This document shows positions 20,260 to 33,856 of a DNA stretch of 64,000 nt, in pieces. The translations under genes were made by a program, and so were the position numbers. The notes beneath the pieces were generated by a model. That model saw nothing but the letters and a program-made list of their open reading frames with translations, had not been told where the DNA came from and searched no databases. Position 1 is the stretch's first letter. The number at the start of each line of letters is the position of its first letter. This DNA is from Clusia tigrina (taxonomy: Eukaryota; Arthropoda; Insecta; Diptera; Clusiidae): assembly GCA_920105625.2 (NCBI GenBank), contig OV050031.1, positions 127,256,275 to 127,320,274 on the forward strand. Reading direction: 5' to 3'.

Positions 20260-23200
20260 CTATAATGTTGGGATGTCAACATAACGGTGCCATCTGTATA
20301 CCTCCACCTGACACAATGTCACAACGGCTGAGATTGAAATTTTGTTCAACTTGTTAAGAGATTTATAGCTCGGGCCTTATAAATCCCAAGGGTAACCATT
20401 TATATTCTGCCCTGACAAATCGGCATAATAGATTTCATATGTCTCTTCAGGTCACATACTGACCCTCGAACCAACAGATGATTCCGGATTTATTAGATTT
20501 TGTAATAATGAAAGAAGTCAACCAAAAACTAATGACTGCAAAAGCATGCTATGAACTAAGTTGATACACCCGCTTGGTAGTCACATTTATGTGGTGAGGG
20601 AGCTTAGTTACAATGATCCGACTTGGCCATGCTGACGGGCATGGTCAGAATCGTAGTCCTATCATGGCATGTGGGTTCAGCCGTGTCAGACGGGCATTCG
20701 GGGAGTACAAAATAAGAAAGACGAACGTACCCTCACATCATGCTCTCCCTCTCTCCAATCCTAAATTTCCTTTTTCACTCCCATCCAATTGTCTGCTACA
20801 TATTAAGCGGCCTCTGATCCCTTACCCTCAAATCCACGGGGCGCCTGTTCCATATTTGGCGGCCCCTGGTCTGCGGCTGACTCCAGTGGGGCGGCAGTCA
20901 CTAACACTTAGGAGATAAGAATAAAATGCAAAAAAGTCATAGTGATGCCTTCTCCAGTTTTATCTGCACGAGGTATCCAGCTAACTGGTAATCCTCACGC
21001 CAAAGCATCGGCGGCTTGGGCATTGGATGTGCAGGCCCAAAGCTCACCATTCCAAATAACCGAGACTGACACTCAGGGTCTCGGAGGAAGCAAATTACTG
21101 ACTAGGTATGGAAATGGAAAGCCTACAGTTGGAGGAAAAGGGAGGCGATCTGGCATCGAACCAGTCGGAAGCAATAAATGATAACGCTGTGAAGAAGCTA
21201 GAGAATTCCCGTAACTCCTACAGGAAACTGGTACCGAGTACGTCAACGACAACGGTCAAGCCTGGTGCCAACTATGTCGACAGCTACCTTTGGAGGACCA
21301 TCGGTGAGTCGAAGGGTAAGCCGAAGCTCGAGGAGATGCGTGTGGAAGGCGCCACTGCAACATAGCGAGTCGTCTACTGCTTTACTATGCAGTAGGCATA
21401 CGAAGATGCATTCATGCAACAAATAATATTAATCTAAAAACCATGGGTGTGTTATGAACGTATCTGTGGGCTAGGAGGAATAAAATGGGGGAATATCCTT
21501 CATTGTGAAGGGAATGATATGCCACGTGCATATATTATCCTCCCACGGTTTATTGAATGCACGATGCTTACAGGTGCTTCTCAGGATGTCGTTACACCAA
21601 AAATAAAGTACAAACTGGTACGGAACATGGTAGAGGCAATTATCGTCTCGGCCTACCTGCCCTAAGATCCCATACTTCCCCCACCATCAAGGCAAGTCTT
21701 AGAAGTTGTTCAGTACGCAAACTTCAATGGTTGGGCCCTGATTGTAGGCTGTGACGCAAATTCACAGAACACAGTATTGGGTAGCACTAAATGTAACTCT
21801 CAAATGCTCGGAAGATGTTGGATTTTATTCTGTCTTCAGATCTAGGGATACACAATATGGGTAACAAACCTACATTTGTGATGCAAAGAAGGCAAGAAGT
21901 GATTGATCTTACACTAACTATAAGGTTTCTGACAGATAAAATAAAACAGTGGAACGTTCTGGCAAAAGTATCTCTCTCGGATCATTGTTTAATCGAATTT
22001 CGACTTGACGTTGATAAAATAATAGTGCCGGAAGGTCGAAATCCAGAAAAGGCCGACTGGGACAAGTTTGGAGTTTCTGTTGACAAGTTCTCCCAGGTTT
22101 ACTAAATTCAGAACCACAGCCGAAATCGAAGAGGCAACCCAACGGGTAACGAAAACTTTTATGGAATGTCATGAAGAAGTGTGTTCGTTGAGAATGAGCA
22201 GACAGGGTAGATTTGTTCCAAGGCTGTAGGCTGAATTTTCAAAGCTCCGTAAACGGTCCAGAAAACTTCTGAATAGGGCTTTAAGAACCCGAAAAGAAGA
22301 AGACTGGACTGAATATCAAATAGCGCAGAGAATCTTCAGTCACCCAAAGTGGACTCTTATAGAAATTTCTGTAGTGCAATTGACAACATGAAGGAGTCAA
22401 CATGGGATCATGCAGTTAGGCTGGACTCCCTTCTCAGGTCTGATGGTTCTAATATCAATTCAATGGTTGAAACCTACGATACCCTCATGAAAACCCACTT
22501 CCCGGGTAGCAGAATCATTACTGACACAGGATCTAGACTTCATTTTATCGAAAAACTTCAGGCCGGTGAGTTTGTCATGTTGAAAGTTCTCGAGCGTATG
22601 GTGGGAAGTACATTATGGTGGGTTTAGTTTTGAATAGCCTCCTTAGTATTCATACTAGAGTGTAAAGTCATGCGAAACAACTCTGCACGATCTAGTGTGT
22701 AAATCGAAACAGGGCTGGAAACTGGTGAATACACAATGGATATTGTGGGGGCATTCGAAAATGCTACCTTCGACTCTATGTGCTCGGCTGCTAGACTACA
22801 TGAGGTGACGAAACTATTGTCAAGTGGATCCATTTCCTGTTATCAAAAAGGCTGTTAACTGTTGGAGAGACAAACGACAACTGTACCGTGGCAGTGTTTG
22901 CTCGAGGATGTCCTCAGGGTTTCGCACTCTCCTCTTCTGTGGTCTTTTGTGATGGACTCTCTTCGGATTGAGTTACAGAACCATGATGTGCTGGCATCAG
23001 AAATGTCCCTTAGCAGTGTATGTACAAACGTACAGGAAATCTGGATAAAATGGCTGAGTGGTGCATTTCCCAGGTACTTACTTCCAAGAACGACAACTGT
23101 GGTATTGTTTACATGAATAAGAAAATTGGTGGGGCTTAAGCTATCAGCACTAAGTCTTTCCAGGGAAGTGAAATATTTCGGCCTCGTTCTTGTTAGGAAT

Positions 23201-24484
23201 CTCATTTGCAAGACGCATGTTGAATTAAAGGTTTGTCGGGCGCCCAAAATATTTGGGCAGTGCCTAAGAGCATTTGGTAAGACTTGGGGACTGAAACCAG
23301 CATGTGTATTTTAGGTAGAGTGTTGGATAGGCCAATAATTTTGTAAGCTGCTCTGGTCTGGTGGCGCAGAACTGTTTGGAGTTAAATACTCTACAGAGAA
23401 GTGTATGTTTGAGCATTACGGGCGCCATGACTTACACATCTGGGTGACGCTCTGAATGCTTTGTTGAACTTCCCACCATTGGATCTTATGATTCAACAGG
23501 AGGCGATGAATATGATTTGTCGGTTATATTCATACGGATATTGGCACGACGATAAGAAGCACAGGGTGATGTTCAAGGGGTAGTCGCAACAATACCCGTT
23601 GTTTCTGGCACCGAAGTAGAAAGTCAGCTTCCCGACAAGAGAGCAATGGAGAGATCCAGAACTACTTGTGGGGGATCCGGAACTGAAAAGAGAATTGGGG
23701 ATAGCTAGCATCTGAATGCAATTGTCAGATTCCTTTCGGCTATGGGAAGTATGGCAACGGTATTCCAATCGGAAGTGTTACTGACTATACTGAAGGTAGC
23801 GGAATGGGTAATTGACAATTAGGCTGCACTGAAGACCCTGGAAAATGCGTTAACCACTTCAAAAATGTTCCTAAAATTTAAGTCAAGACTTAACTCTATT
23901 GCAAGTTAGAATTTGCTTGAAATTATTTGGGTTCCGGCACACTGTGGCGTTCAGGGAAATTAATTAGCTGACGCATTGAAAAACTGTGGATCTGCGGTCA
24001 CTCCAATGGGACCAGAGCCATTTATCGGTATAAGTTTTGCAGGGGTATGGATTGGATCAGGACCCATGTGAATAATAATCACAAGAACCGATGGTGCAGT
24101 TTCGTTGCCTGCAAAACAACCAAGTGCTACCTAGAAAGCCCAAACAGGTAAGTTGCAAATTTCCTTCTGACATTACGCAGGGAAGATCTTCGATCATTGG
24201 TTGGGGTTATCACAGGGCATTATCCATCGGGTCATCATGGCAACCATAGGTATCATCGAGAATCCGAACTGCATCTCCTCATTTTATCTGCGGTTGTCCT
24301 GCCTTTGGCAGAATGAGGAGGCGCATATTAGGGTCAGAGGTTTACGAATGGATAATGTACATACCTTATCCATGAACAGACTTCTGAGGTTCATAAATGA
24401 GTCAAAGAAGTTTGAAAAGGTGTAACTTCCTTTCCAAAATCCTCTATATCCCCCACCTCTATGTAACTCACTACAGCCAAAACC
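20260..24484 (+). mobile_element. LOA-clade LINE relic, S1 copy
   Basis: Plus-strand LOA element inserted into J1 ORF2. Readable parts: ORF1 piece (21108-21365, truncated by a 415-bp deletion); endonuclease (VEAIIVSAYLP near 21640, VGCDANSQNTVLGS near 21745, DLGIHNMGNKPTFV near 21843); RT with FARGCPQG near 22900; and a C-terminal RNase H with WVPAHCGVQG near 23930. Stops and frame changes occur throughout. The RNase H plus this endonuclease pattern identify the LOA clade. S1 carries more private substitutions than S2 or S3, for example in the RNase H GNELADE block. Confidence 0.82.
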
Positions 24485-25788
24485 GAAGCCACCTACAGCG
24501 ACGAAGCCGAAAGAGGTATACAGGCTTACATCTCACACCTGAATCCCAGAGAAACTTCAAACTACTCCTTATGGAAGGCAGTCAAACAGAAGCAGACTCA
24601 CCTATTAGATTTATTAACAGACGATGGGCGAGAAGCAATGAAGAGAAGGGGCAAGTCTTTGCTCAACACCTAAAAACTGTATTCCAGCCAAACTCTTCTA
24701 ATAATATGTTTAAAATACCAAACCGAGGTAACGAAATCCTACAGATGGACCTACTGATGATACCGAAAGATGTGTGTCATTTTATCTCATCTCATTTAGA
24801 CAAAAAAAAGCGGCAGGCGACGTCCTGATAACCAGAAAAATGCTAATGGAGCTACCTCCTCTTGCTGTAAAGCCAGAAATGGAGATAATGCCTGGAATAC
24901 CAAAAGGAAGTGCATCTGAGATCTACTAACATATAAATACCTGCTCGCCCCAACGTATGCCGAAAACACTGCGATTTTGTCTTACCACAAACACCATACC
25001 ATAAGCACAACATAGCATCGTGTGATTTTAATGAACATCCACATGTAGTTGAAAAATGGTTTTTGAATTGGCGCATCACAATAAATGAACAAAAAGCACA
25101 TATCACTAACACTCAACGAAAACAGGTGCCCTGCTATCACACTCTACTACAAAACTATTCCACAGGAGACAGAAGTCAAATATCTAGGTGTCCACCTTGT
25201 GTAGGTGGCCTTATCTGGAGAACTCATATTAAAAAGAGAAGAGCGTATATTAAATTAAAAGCTGCAAGTCTTAACTGGCTTTTGAATGCAAATTGAAAAC
25301 TTCATCTGTGGGGCGAAGCAAAAACATCAACCAAAGAACTGTTGCAAAGGATTAATAAAAAAAAAACGAACGATTACTTGTGTACCGTAGTACGTGGAAA
25401 ACATACACATCAATCGCGATCTTGGTGTGCCCTCAGGTGCACTCAGAAATCAATAAGAAAAACCAAATAAAATAAATGAATCACCCCAATATACTTGGAA
25501 GGAAACTAAAACAAACTATGACCACGTCTCGCTTCAAGAGCAGATCTACCACCATCGTAATTTTGTATATTTACTTATTATTGTCTTATTTCTGTTCCTA
25601 ACTTTATATTTATTATTTTCCTAAAATAATAAGTGTTCAATAAAATCTTCTCTCCGTACAGTTGTAAGGAGGATGATACATTATTCTCTAGTTTTAAGAT
25701 ATAATTACTTATTGTTAGTCTCTTTATATGTATAATTACATTATTTACATTATACAATTATGCAATAAATACTAACTAGTAAAAAAAA
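24485..25788 (+). pseudogene. J1 ORF2 (RT remnants) and 3' end, S1 copy
   Basis: J1 resumes after the LOA element. RFINRRWARSNEEKGQVFAQ and VFQPNSSNNMFKIPNRGNE are the region before the Jockey RT, followed by HLDKKK, MPGIP and then the thumb region ALSGELIL / KYLGVHL in shifted frames. Large parts of the palm are missing, with no usable FADD motif. The 3' UTR ends in CTAACTAGTAAAAAAAA at 25788. Confidence 0.75.
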
Positions 25789-27052
25789 TATTATAAATTC
25801 ACGATGCTCTGCTCAACGCATATCTCCAATACTTGCACGGGTAGTGCAAGTTTGATTAGGTTAGCATGACGACCTTCGAAGTGGTTTCAAGTTGGTAGCT
25901 CGAAACAAATCGGAGCTAGCTTATAATACGAAAGCTCATTTTTCGGATCTGTTGGACCTACACCAGTCTTGTGTTAATGAAATATTTCCCCGGGGTGTAT
26001 GAAAACTGGCCATCGTTTCGCAACATGTTTACGGCGGTATACAGACATTAACCCGCTTAAACTCAGTGCTGGCCAAAAAGTGTATCATCTCCGATACAAA
26101 CCTGTCGAAAAAGTTTGAGCAATTGTTAAGCAATATTCGTTGAACAATGAGAACTTTAACCTGGCATGGAATGCATTGAAAGAAAGATCAAGTCGATTTT
26201 GAATCTCAATCATATCAGTTTTCAAAATAGCGGATTCTCTGTTTGTCTTAGCTTCGCAAGGCTTTTCGACGGAGAATTGGGAAACAATACTAGGTTTTAT
26301 CCTAAAGCCCTGTCCCTATAGAAACCATCCCTTAGTTTCCATAAGGATCGTCCAAAGTGGCATCAGTTGAATGCGTTCCTTACCAGCAGATTCGGAGTTG
26401 TGAAGTGTAAAGCCATTGAAGCGAATATTTCCTCAAAATTTGGGTCATAGCAAGGTCCCAATCTATCACACTGCGAAGTATTCTTGTCCAATCTATCGCG
26501 GTGTTCATGCGATCAGATATTAAAAAATGTATATGCCAGAAATTTAAAAATGTATCCAGGCATGTTAGGTTGAAAGTGGTTAGAGAAAATCGGTTTGAGA
26601 AAATTGTTTAGCCTTCTCCCATATGAAATAAAAATGCTCACATTACCAGAAAAAAGGTCACTCGATGGGATGTGCAGAATGGTAGCTTTCCGAATCCGCA
26701 GCAGAAAGCGGCAACTTGCAGCCCTGCTCATCAAAGCTAGCATAAAGTCCACAAGTGCAGTCTCTGGTCACCACCAACGAAGGAAAAATTCTACTCCACA
26801 CTACTCTTGTCTCCATAGAGCATCTTGTGGAACTTCACAATATACGACCTCCCATCGACCAAGAATCCCAAATAAATTCATCACATCGAATGTATAGACT
26901 TGGCTATGTGCCCCCAGAACGCGTCAAAGAATTCAAACACAAGCAATAGTAGATCCATTTATTAACCAAATTTGTTCCCACTTCCATAGTTGAACAGCAC
27001 GTTAATAACTTCCTATGGTGGACTAACACGCTGGTCTTTGGTCCGCTAGATA
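25789..27052 (+). pseudogene. BEL-3: BEL/Pao gag-protease relic, plus strand, S1 copy
   Basis: A heavily broken BEL gag on the plus strand. The last part (26755-26949) reads KILLHTTLVSIEHLVELHNI, then DQESQINSSHRMYRL, which follows the BEL protease start with the active-site D-S-G changed to D-Q-E. A 21-base perfect hairpin (ACTTGCAC, GGGTA, GTGCAAGT) is at 25831-25851 in all three copies. The sequence is cut at 27052 by the duplication junction. Confidence 0.6.
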
Positions 27053-27212
27053 CACAAAAATAATGACAACACTAAGAAATGCAACAATTACGACGGAATT
27101 CTTATAGCTAACTATTGCGGTTTCCAAGTGTATGCTGAGCTGAAATATAAAATATCGCCAGCAGAAGTATAGAGGTCGACTCGAAGGTATTAACGTGGCG
27201 CCACAACACTAA
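27053..27212 (+). pseudogene. J1 ORF1 tail, S2 copy, beheaded by the duplication
   Basis: Starts inside the third zinc-knuckle region and runs to the same stop as 17022 in S1. Its upstream half is missing because the tandem junction lies here. Confidence 0.8.
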
Positions 27213-27239
27213 GGCCAGACTATATCCAGTAGTAAACTT

Positions 27240-27819
27240 GGTCCATCTGTTATTCTAATGCACTAAAATCTAATGTAGCTAAAGGCAAGAGATTGTATAT
27301 TTATGCATAAATTAATATACCCTAAGGCTCCGCTATACCTTTATGACAAGTTGCGCTTCAGCCTGTCGAATCGTTGCAATAATCTCATTATGCCGAGGTT
27401 TACGTTCCGAGACTCGCCTAGAATGTTTTTCGTTGGCACCACTAGATTTCGGAACTCTTTACCTAATGATTTAAAAAATATTGTGAGTCACAACAACTTC
27501 AAGCATCTTATTTATCTCTATTTTCGTAGTAACACTTGACGCGTTATTTCTTGTTTTTTCCTTCCTAGTTATACTACCCTCTTTCTTTTTTATTTTTTTA
27601 TCTTTTGTTTTTATTTTATTATATATTTCTCTTGCTTTTGGTTACATTTGTTTGTTGCTTTCTAATGATTGTCAATAGTATTAATTTAAGCTTTAAGTTT
27701 TTAATTTAAGATACAATTGTTGCTAAATTCAATGTACAGCATAAGTTTTTTTTAACTACTTGCATGATTAAAATAAAATGAATCATTAAATTAAACTCAG
27801 AAGCCAATAAACAACTGCG
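27240..27819 (+). mobile_element. Short LINE 3' end, S2 copy
   Basis: Same fragment as 17050-17634, with the 78-codon C-terminal frame at 27303-27539 and the same 3' end. In S2 it is followed directly by J1 ORF1, which shows the intact insertion edge at 27819/27820. Confidence 0.62.
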
Positions 27820-28211
27820 ATATGTGGAGGCAGTGCTCTTAATCGTTACGCAATGTATAACGCAATTTATACCTTCAATGCAAGCAATGATGCAAGAACT
27901 AATAAATAATCAAAACCAATTCATGAAATCTATACTTTCAAATGAATAGGACAAAAATATGTAATTGGAACGAGAACTGTATTAGCCAACACCAACTTGA
28001 ATTCCAAAATTTCCGCTTCAATAACAAAATAGATACACAACACATTTCTTAAACTCACCTTACTCTCAAAAACAATTTTAAAATAAATTATTATAAGATT
28101 TATAAAACGTTACATCCGGATGGAAAAGATCGGGGAGGGACATTCATTCATTCATTAAATATCGAATTAAACACCACTCACTTGAAGACGACGCCAAGCT
28201 ACCTACATTTG
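27820..28211 (+). pseudogene. J1 ORF1 C-terminus and start of ORF2 endonuclease, S2
   Basis: First comes the ORF1 C-terminal helix (FIPSMQAMMQELINNQNQF). After a stop, the ORF2 endonuclease N-terminus follows: ICNWNENCISQHQLEFQNF, then THL and YYKIYKTLHPDGKDRGGT. The catalytic Glu of the S-E-T-H-L motif is a TAA stop at 28050-28052, also in S3. This segment was lost in S1 when the gypsy element arrived. Confidence 0.75.
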
Positions 28212-31200
28212 CTATAATGTTGGGATGTCAACATAACAGTGCCATCTGTATACCTCCACCTGACACAATGTCACAACGGCTGAGATTGAAATTTTGTTCA
28301 ACTTGTTAAGAGAAAAATTTATAGCTCGGGCCTTATAAATCCCAAGGGTAACCATTTATATTCTGCCCTGACAAATCGGCATAATAGTTTTCATATGTCT
28401 CTTCAGGTCACATACTGGCCCTCGAACCAAAAGATGATTCCGGATTTATTAGATTTTGTAATAATGAAAGGAGTCAACCAAAAACTAATGACTGCAAAAG
28501 CATGCTATGAACTAAGTTGATACACCCGCTTGGTAGTCACATTGATGTGGTGAGGGAGCTTAGTTACAATGATCCGACTTGGCCATGCTGACGGGCATGG
28601 TCAGAATCGTCGTCCTATCATGGCATGTGGGTTCAGCCGTGTCAGACGGGCATTCGGGGAGTACAAAATAAGAAAGACGAACGTACCCTCACATCATGCT
28701 CTCCCTCTCTCCAATCCTAAATTTCCTTTTTCACTCCCATCCAATTTCAGTGCCGTTTAGGGACGTCTGCTACATAGTAAGCGGCCTCTGATCCCTTACC
28801 CTCAAATCCACGGGGCGTCTGTTCCATATTTGGCGGCCCCTGGTCTGCGTCTGACTCCAGTGGGGCGGCAGTCACTAACACTTAGGAGATAAGAATAAAA
28901 TGCAAAAAAGTCATAGTGATGCCTTCTCCAGTTTTATCTGCACGAGGTATCTAGCTAACTGGTAATCCTCACGCCAAAGCATCGGCGGCTTGGGCATCGG
29001 ATGTGCAGGCCCAAAGCTCACCATTCCAAATAACCGAGACTGACACTCAGGGTCTCGGAGGAAGCAAATTACTGACTAGGTATGGAAATGGAAAGCCTAC
29101 AGTTGGAGGAAAAGGGAGGCGATCTGGCATCGAACCAGTCGGAAGCAATAAATGATAACGCTGTGAAGAAGCTAGAGAATTCCCGTAACTCCTACAGGAA
29201 ACTGGTACCGAGTACGTCAACGACAACGATCAAGCCTGGTGCCAACTATGTCGACAGCTACCTTTGGAGGACCATCGGTGAGTCGAAGGGCAAGCCGAAG
29301 CTCGAGGAGATGCGTGTGGAAGGCGCCACTATAAACGTGCACTGTTCCTCTACGTCTTCCCGGGAATGGCTGCCCAAAGTGGTGGCGGAAATGCAAGCTT
29401 GCGAAAACTGCAAGTTTGTTCACACGAACGGTTGCAGTAGCAGGTTGGTAAAAGCGAATCCTTGCAACCAAGCGAAATACTCGCACGTATCGTGAACAGA
29501 ACGAAGGACTGAACAAGTACCTGTGGAAGATATACTTGTATATCAGGGGGACTCAGTGCCAACAAGGGAATGAGTTCTCATCTGGCTAACACCAGACATG
29601 GATCGTTGAAGGTCGTATGCTTCAGATACAGATACCGTCCTCACATGCATCTTGCACCTTAAGTTTCTGGGGATAGGGTCAAAAATTAATGTTGGTCTTA
29701 AGATAATCATCTTATGACTGAAATTATATTTACGCAAATTAACTTGCAACATAGCGAGTCGTCTACTGCTTTACTATGCAGTAGGCATACGAAGATGCAT
29801 TCATGCAACAAATAATATTAATCTAAAAACCATGGGTGTGTTATGAACGTATCTGTGGGTTAGGAGGAATAAAATGGGGGAATATCCTTCATTGTGAAGG
29901 GAATGATAGGCCACGTGCATATATTATCCTCCCTCGGTCTATTGAATGCACGATGCTTACAGGTGCTTCTCAGGATGTCGTCACACCAAAAATAAAGTAC
30001 AAACTGGGACGGAACATGGTAGAGGCAATTATCGTCCCGGCCTACCTGCCCTAAGATCCCATACTTCCCCCACCATCAAGGCAAGTCTTAGAAGTTGTTC
30101 AGTACGCAAACTTCAATGGTTGGGCCCTGATTGTAGGCTGTGACGCAAATTCACAGAACACAGTATTGGGTAGCAGTAAATGTAACTCTCAGATGCTCGG
30201 AAGATGTTGGATTTTATTCTGTCTTCAGATCTAGGGATACACAATATGGGTAACAAACCTACATTTGTGATGCAAAGAAGGCAAGAAGTGATGTAACACT
30301 AACTATAAGGTTTCTGACAGATAAAATAAAACAGTGGAACGTTCTGGCAAAAGTATCTCTCTCGGATCATTGTTTGATAGAATTTCGACTTGACGTTGAT
30401 AAGATAATAGTGCCGGAAGGTCGAAATCCAGAAAAGGCCGACTGGGACAAGTTTGGAGTTTCTGTTGACAAGTTCTCCCAGGTATACTTAATTCAGAGCC
30501 ACAGCCGAAATCGAAGAGGCAACCCAACGGGTAACGAAAACTTTTATGGAATGTCATGAAGAAGTGTGTTCGTTGAGAATGAGCAGACAGGGTAAACTAG
30601 TTCCAAGGCCGTAGGCTGAATTTTGAAAGCTCCGTAAACGGTCCAGAAAACTTCTGAATAGGGCTTTAAGAACCCGAAAAGAAGAAGACTGGACTGAATA
30701 TCAAATAGCGCAGAGAATCTTCAGTCACCCAGAAATTTCTGTAGTGCAATTGACAACATGAAGGAGTCAACATGGGATCATGCAGTTAGGCTGGACACCC
30801 TTCTCAGGTCTGATGGTTTTAATATCAATTCAATGGTTGAAACCTACGATACCCTCATGAAAACCCACTTCCCGGGTAGCAGAATCATTACTGACACAGG
30901 ATCTAGACTTCATTTTATCGAAAAACTTCAGGCCGGTGAGTTTGGCATCGGTCATGTTGAAAGGTCTCGAGCGTATGGTGGGAAGTACATTATGGTGGGT
31001 TTAATTTTGAATAGCCTCCTTAGTATTCATACCAGAGTGTAAAGTCATGCGAAACAACTCTGCACGATCTAGTAAGTAAATCGAAACAGGGCTGGAAACT
31101 GGTGAATACACAATGGATATTGTGGGGGCATTCGAAAATGCTACCTTCGACTCTATGTGCTCGGCTGCTAGACTACATGAGGTGACGAAACTATTGTCAA

Positions 31201-32859
31201 GTGGATCCATTTCATGTTATCAAAAAGGCTGTTAACTGTTGGATATACAAACGACAACTGTACCGTGGCAGTGTTTGCTCGAGGATGTCCTCAGGGTTTC
31301 GCACTCTCCTCTTCTGTGGTCTTTTGTGATGGACTCTCTTCGGATTGAGTTACAGAACCATGATGTACTGGCATCAGAAATGTCCCTTAGCAGTATGTAC
31401 AAACGTACAGGAAATCTGGATAAAATGGCTGAGTGGTGCACTTCCCAGGTACTTACTTCCAAGAACGACAACTGTGGTATTGTTTACATGAATAAGAAAA
31501 TTGGTGGGGCTTAAGCTATCAGTACTAAGTCTTTCCAGGGAAGTGAAATATTTCGGCGTCGTTCTTGTTAGGAATCTCATTTGCAAGACGCATGTTGAAT
31601 TGCAGGTTTGTCGGGCGCCCAAAATATTTGGGCAGTGCCGAAGAGCATTTGGTAAGACTTGGGGACTGAAACCAGCGGGTGTATTTTAGGTAGAGTGTTG
31701 GATAGGCCAATAATTTTGTAAGCTGCTCTGGTCTGGTGGCGCAGAACTGTTTGGAGTTAAATACTCTACAGAGAAGTGTATGTTTGAGCATTACGGGCGC
31801 CATGACTTACACATCTGGGTGACGCTCTGAATGCTTTGTTGAACTTCCCACCATTGGATCTTATGATTCAACAGGAGGCGATGAATATGATTTGTCGGTT
31901 ATATTCATACGGATATTGGCACGACGATAAGAAGCACAGGGTGATATTCAAGGGGTAGTCGCAACAATACCCGTTGTTTCTGGCACCGAAGTAGAAAGTC
32001 AGCTTCCCGACAAGAGAGCAATGGAGAGATCCAGAACTACTTGTGGGGGATCCGGAACTGAAAAGGGAATTGGGGATAGCAGGCATCTGAATGAAATTGT
32101 CAGATTCCTTTCGGCTATGGGAAGTATGGCAACGGTATTCCAATCGGAAGTGTTACTGACTATACTGAAGGTAGCGGAATGGGTAATTGACAATTAGGCT
32201 GCACTGAAGACCCTGGAAAATGTGTTAACCACTTCAAAAATTTTCCTAAAATTTAAGTCAAGACTTAACTCCATTGCAAGTTAGAATTTGCTTCAAATTA
32301 TTTGGGTTCCGGCACACTGTGGCGTTCAGGGAAATGAATTAGCTGACGAATTGAAAAACTGTGGATCTGCGGTCACTCCAATGGGACCAGAGCCATTTAT
32401 CGGTATAAGTTTTGCAGGGGTATGGATTGGATCAGGACCCATGTGAATAATAATCACAAGGACCGATGGTGCAGTTTCGTTGCCTGCAAAACAACCAAGT
32501 GCTACCTAGAAAGCCCAAACAGGTAAGTTGCAAATTTCCTTCTGACATTACGCAGGAAAGATCTTCGATCATTGGTTGGGGTTATCACAGGGCATTCTCC
32601 ATCGGGTCATCATGGCAACCATAGGTATCATCGAGAATCCGAACTGCATCTCCTCATTTTATCTGCGGTAGTCCTGCCTTTGGCAGAATGAGGAGGCGCA
32701 TATTAGGGTCAGAGGTTTACGAATGGATAATGTACATTCCTTATCCATGGACAGACTTCTGCGGTTCATAAATGAGTCAAAGAATTTTGAAAAGGTGTAA
32801 CTTCCTTTCCAAAATCCTCTATATCCCCCACCTCTATGTAACTCACTACAGCCAAAACC
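28212..32859 (+). mobile_element. LOA-clade LINE relic, S2 copy
   Basis: Most complete LOA copy for ORF1. Landmarks: ORF1 29082-29495; endonuclease 29946-30560; RT with FARGCPQG near 31275-31300; and RNase H WVPAHCGVQGNELADE at 32303-32350. It lacks 103 bp of the RT N-terminal part that S3 retains. At 29690 it has 14 bases not in S3. The inserted edges are clean against J1 on both sides. Confidence 0.85.
29082..29495 (+). pseudogene. LOA ORF1 fragment, 137 codons
   Basis: Open frame with LENSRNSYRKLVPSTSTTT, YVDSYLWRTIGESKGK and a Cys-rich QACENCKFVHTNGCSS near the end. Codon order is intact in S2 and S3 (58125-58538) but truncated in S1. I place it as LOA ORF1 by position; the sequence alone is not diagnostic. 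Confidence 0.5.
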
Positions 32860-33856
32860 AAACTGCGTAACGTAGTACGCGACGAAGCCGAAAGAGGTAT
32901 ACAGGCTTACATCTCACATCTGAATCCCAGAGAAGCTTCAAACTACTCCTTATGGAAGGCAGTCAAACAGAAGCAGACTCACCTATTAGATTTATTAACA
33001 GACGATGGGCGAGAAGCAATGAAGAGAAGGAGCAAGTCTTTGCTCAACACCTAAAAACTGTATTCCAGCCAAACTCTTCTAATAATATGTTTAAAATACC
33101 AAACCGAGGTAACGAAATCCCACAGATGGACCTACTGATGATACCGAAAGATGTGTGTCATTTTATCTCATCTCATTTAGACAAAAAAAAAGCGGCAGGC
33201 AACGTCCTGATAACCAGAAAAATGCTAATGGAGCTACCTCCTCTTGCTGTAAAGCCAGAAATGGAGATAATGCCTGGAATACCACAAGGAAGTGCACAAT
33301 ATGCATCTGAGATCTACTAACATATAAATACCTGCTCGCCCCAACTTATGCCGAAAACACTGCGATTTTGCACAACATAGCATCGTGTGATTTTAATGAA
33401 CATCCACATGTAGTTGAAAAATGGTTTTTGAATTGGCGCATCACAATAAATGAACAAAAAGCACATATCACTAACACTCAACAAAAACAGGTGCCCTGCT
33501 ATCACACTCTACTACAAAACTATTCCACAGGAGACAGAAGTCAAATATCTAGGTGTCCACCTTGTGTAGGTGGCCTTATCTGGAGAACTCATATTAAAAA
33601 GAGAAGAGCGTATATTAAATTAAAAGCTGCAAGTCTTAACTGGCTTTTGAATGCAAATTCAAAACTTCATCTGTGGGGCGAAGCAAAAACATCAACCAAC
33701 AAACAGTTGCAAAGGATTAATAAAAAAAAACGAACGATTACTTGTGTACCGTAGTACGTGGAAAACATACACATCAATCGCGATCTTGGTGTGCCCTCAG
33801 GTGCACTCAGAAATCAATAAGAAAAACCAAATAAAATAAATGAATCACCCCAATAT
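32860..33856 (+). pseudogene. J1 ORF2 RT remnants, S2 copy (left of J2)
   Basis: Resumes with KLRNVVRDEAERGIQAYISH, then NPREASNYSLWKAVK in one frame and the RT approach region in another (32952-33320, to KKAAGNVLITRKMLMELPPL and MPGIPQGSA). S2 lacks 31 bp near 33368 that S1 and S3 keep. Bases 33847-33856 (ACCCCAATAT) are the J2 target duplication. Confidence 0.75.

Larger units (their letters stand above)
16864..27052. repeat. S block, copy S1 (10,189 bp)
   Basis: First of two head-to-tail S blocks in unit A. It begins in the zinc-knuckle part of J1 ORF1 and ends in BEL-3. At 27053-27055 the BEL-3 sequence jumps straight back to the ORF1 sequence through a shared CAC. S1 differs from S2 by a gypsy insertion that replaced about 390 bp, and by a 415-bp gap at about 21355 that corresponds to S2 29331-29745. 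Confidence 0.88.
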
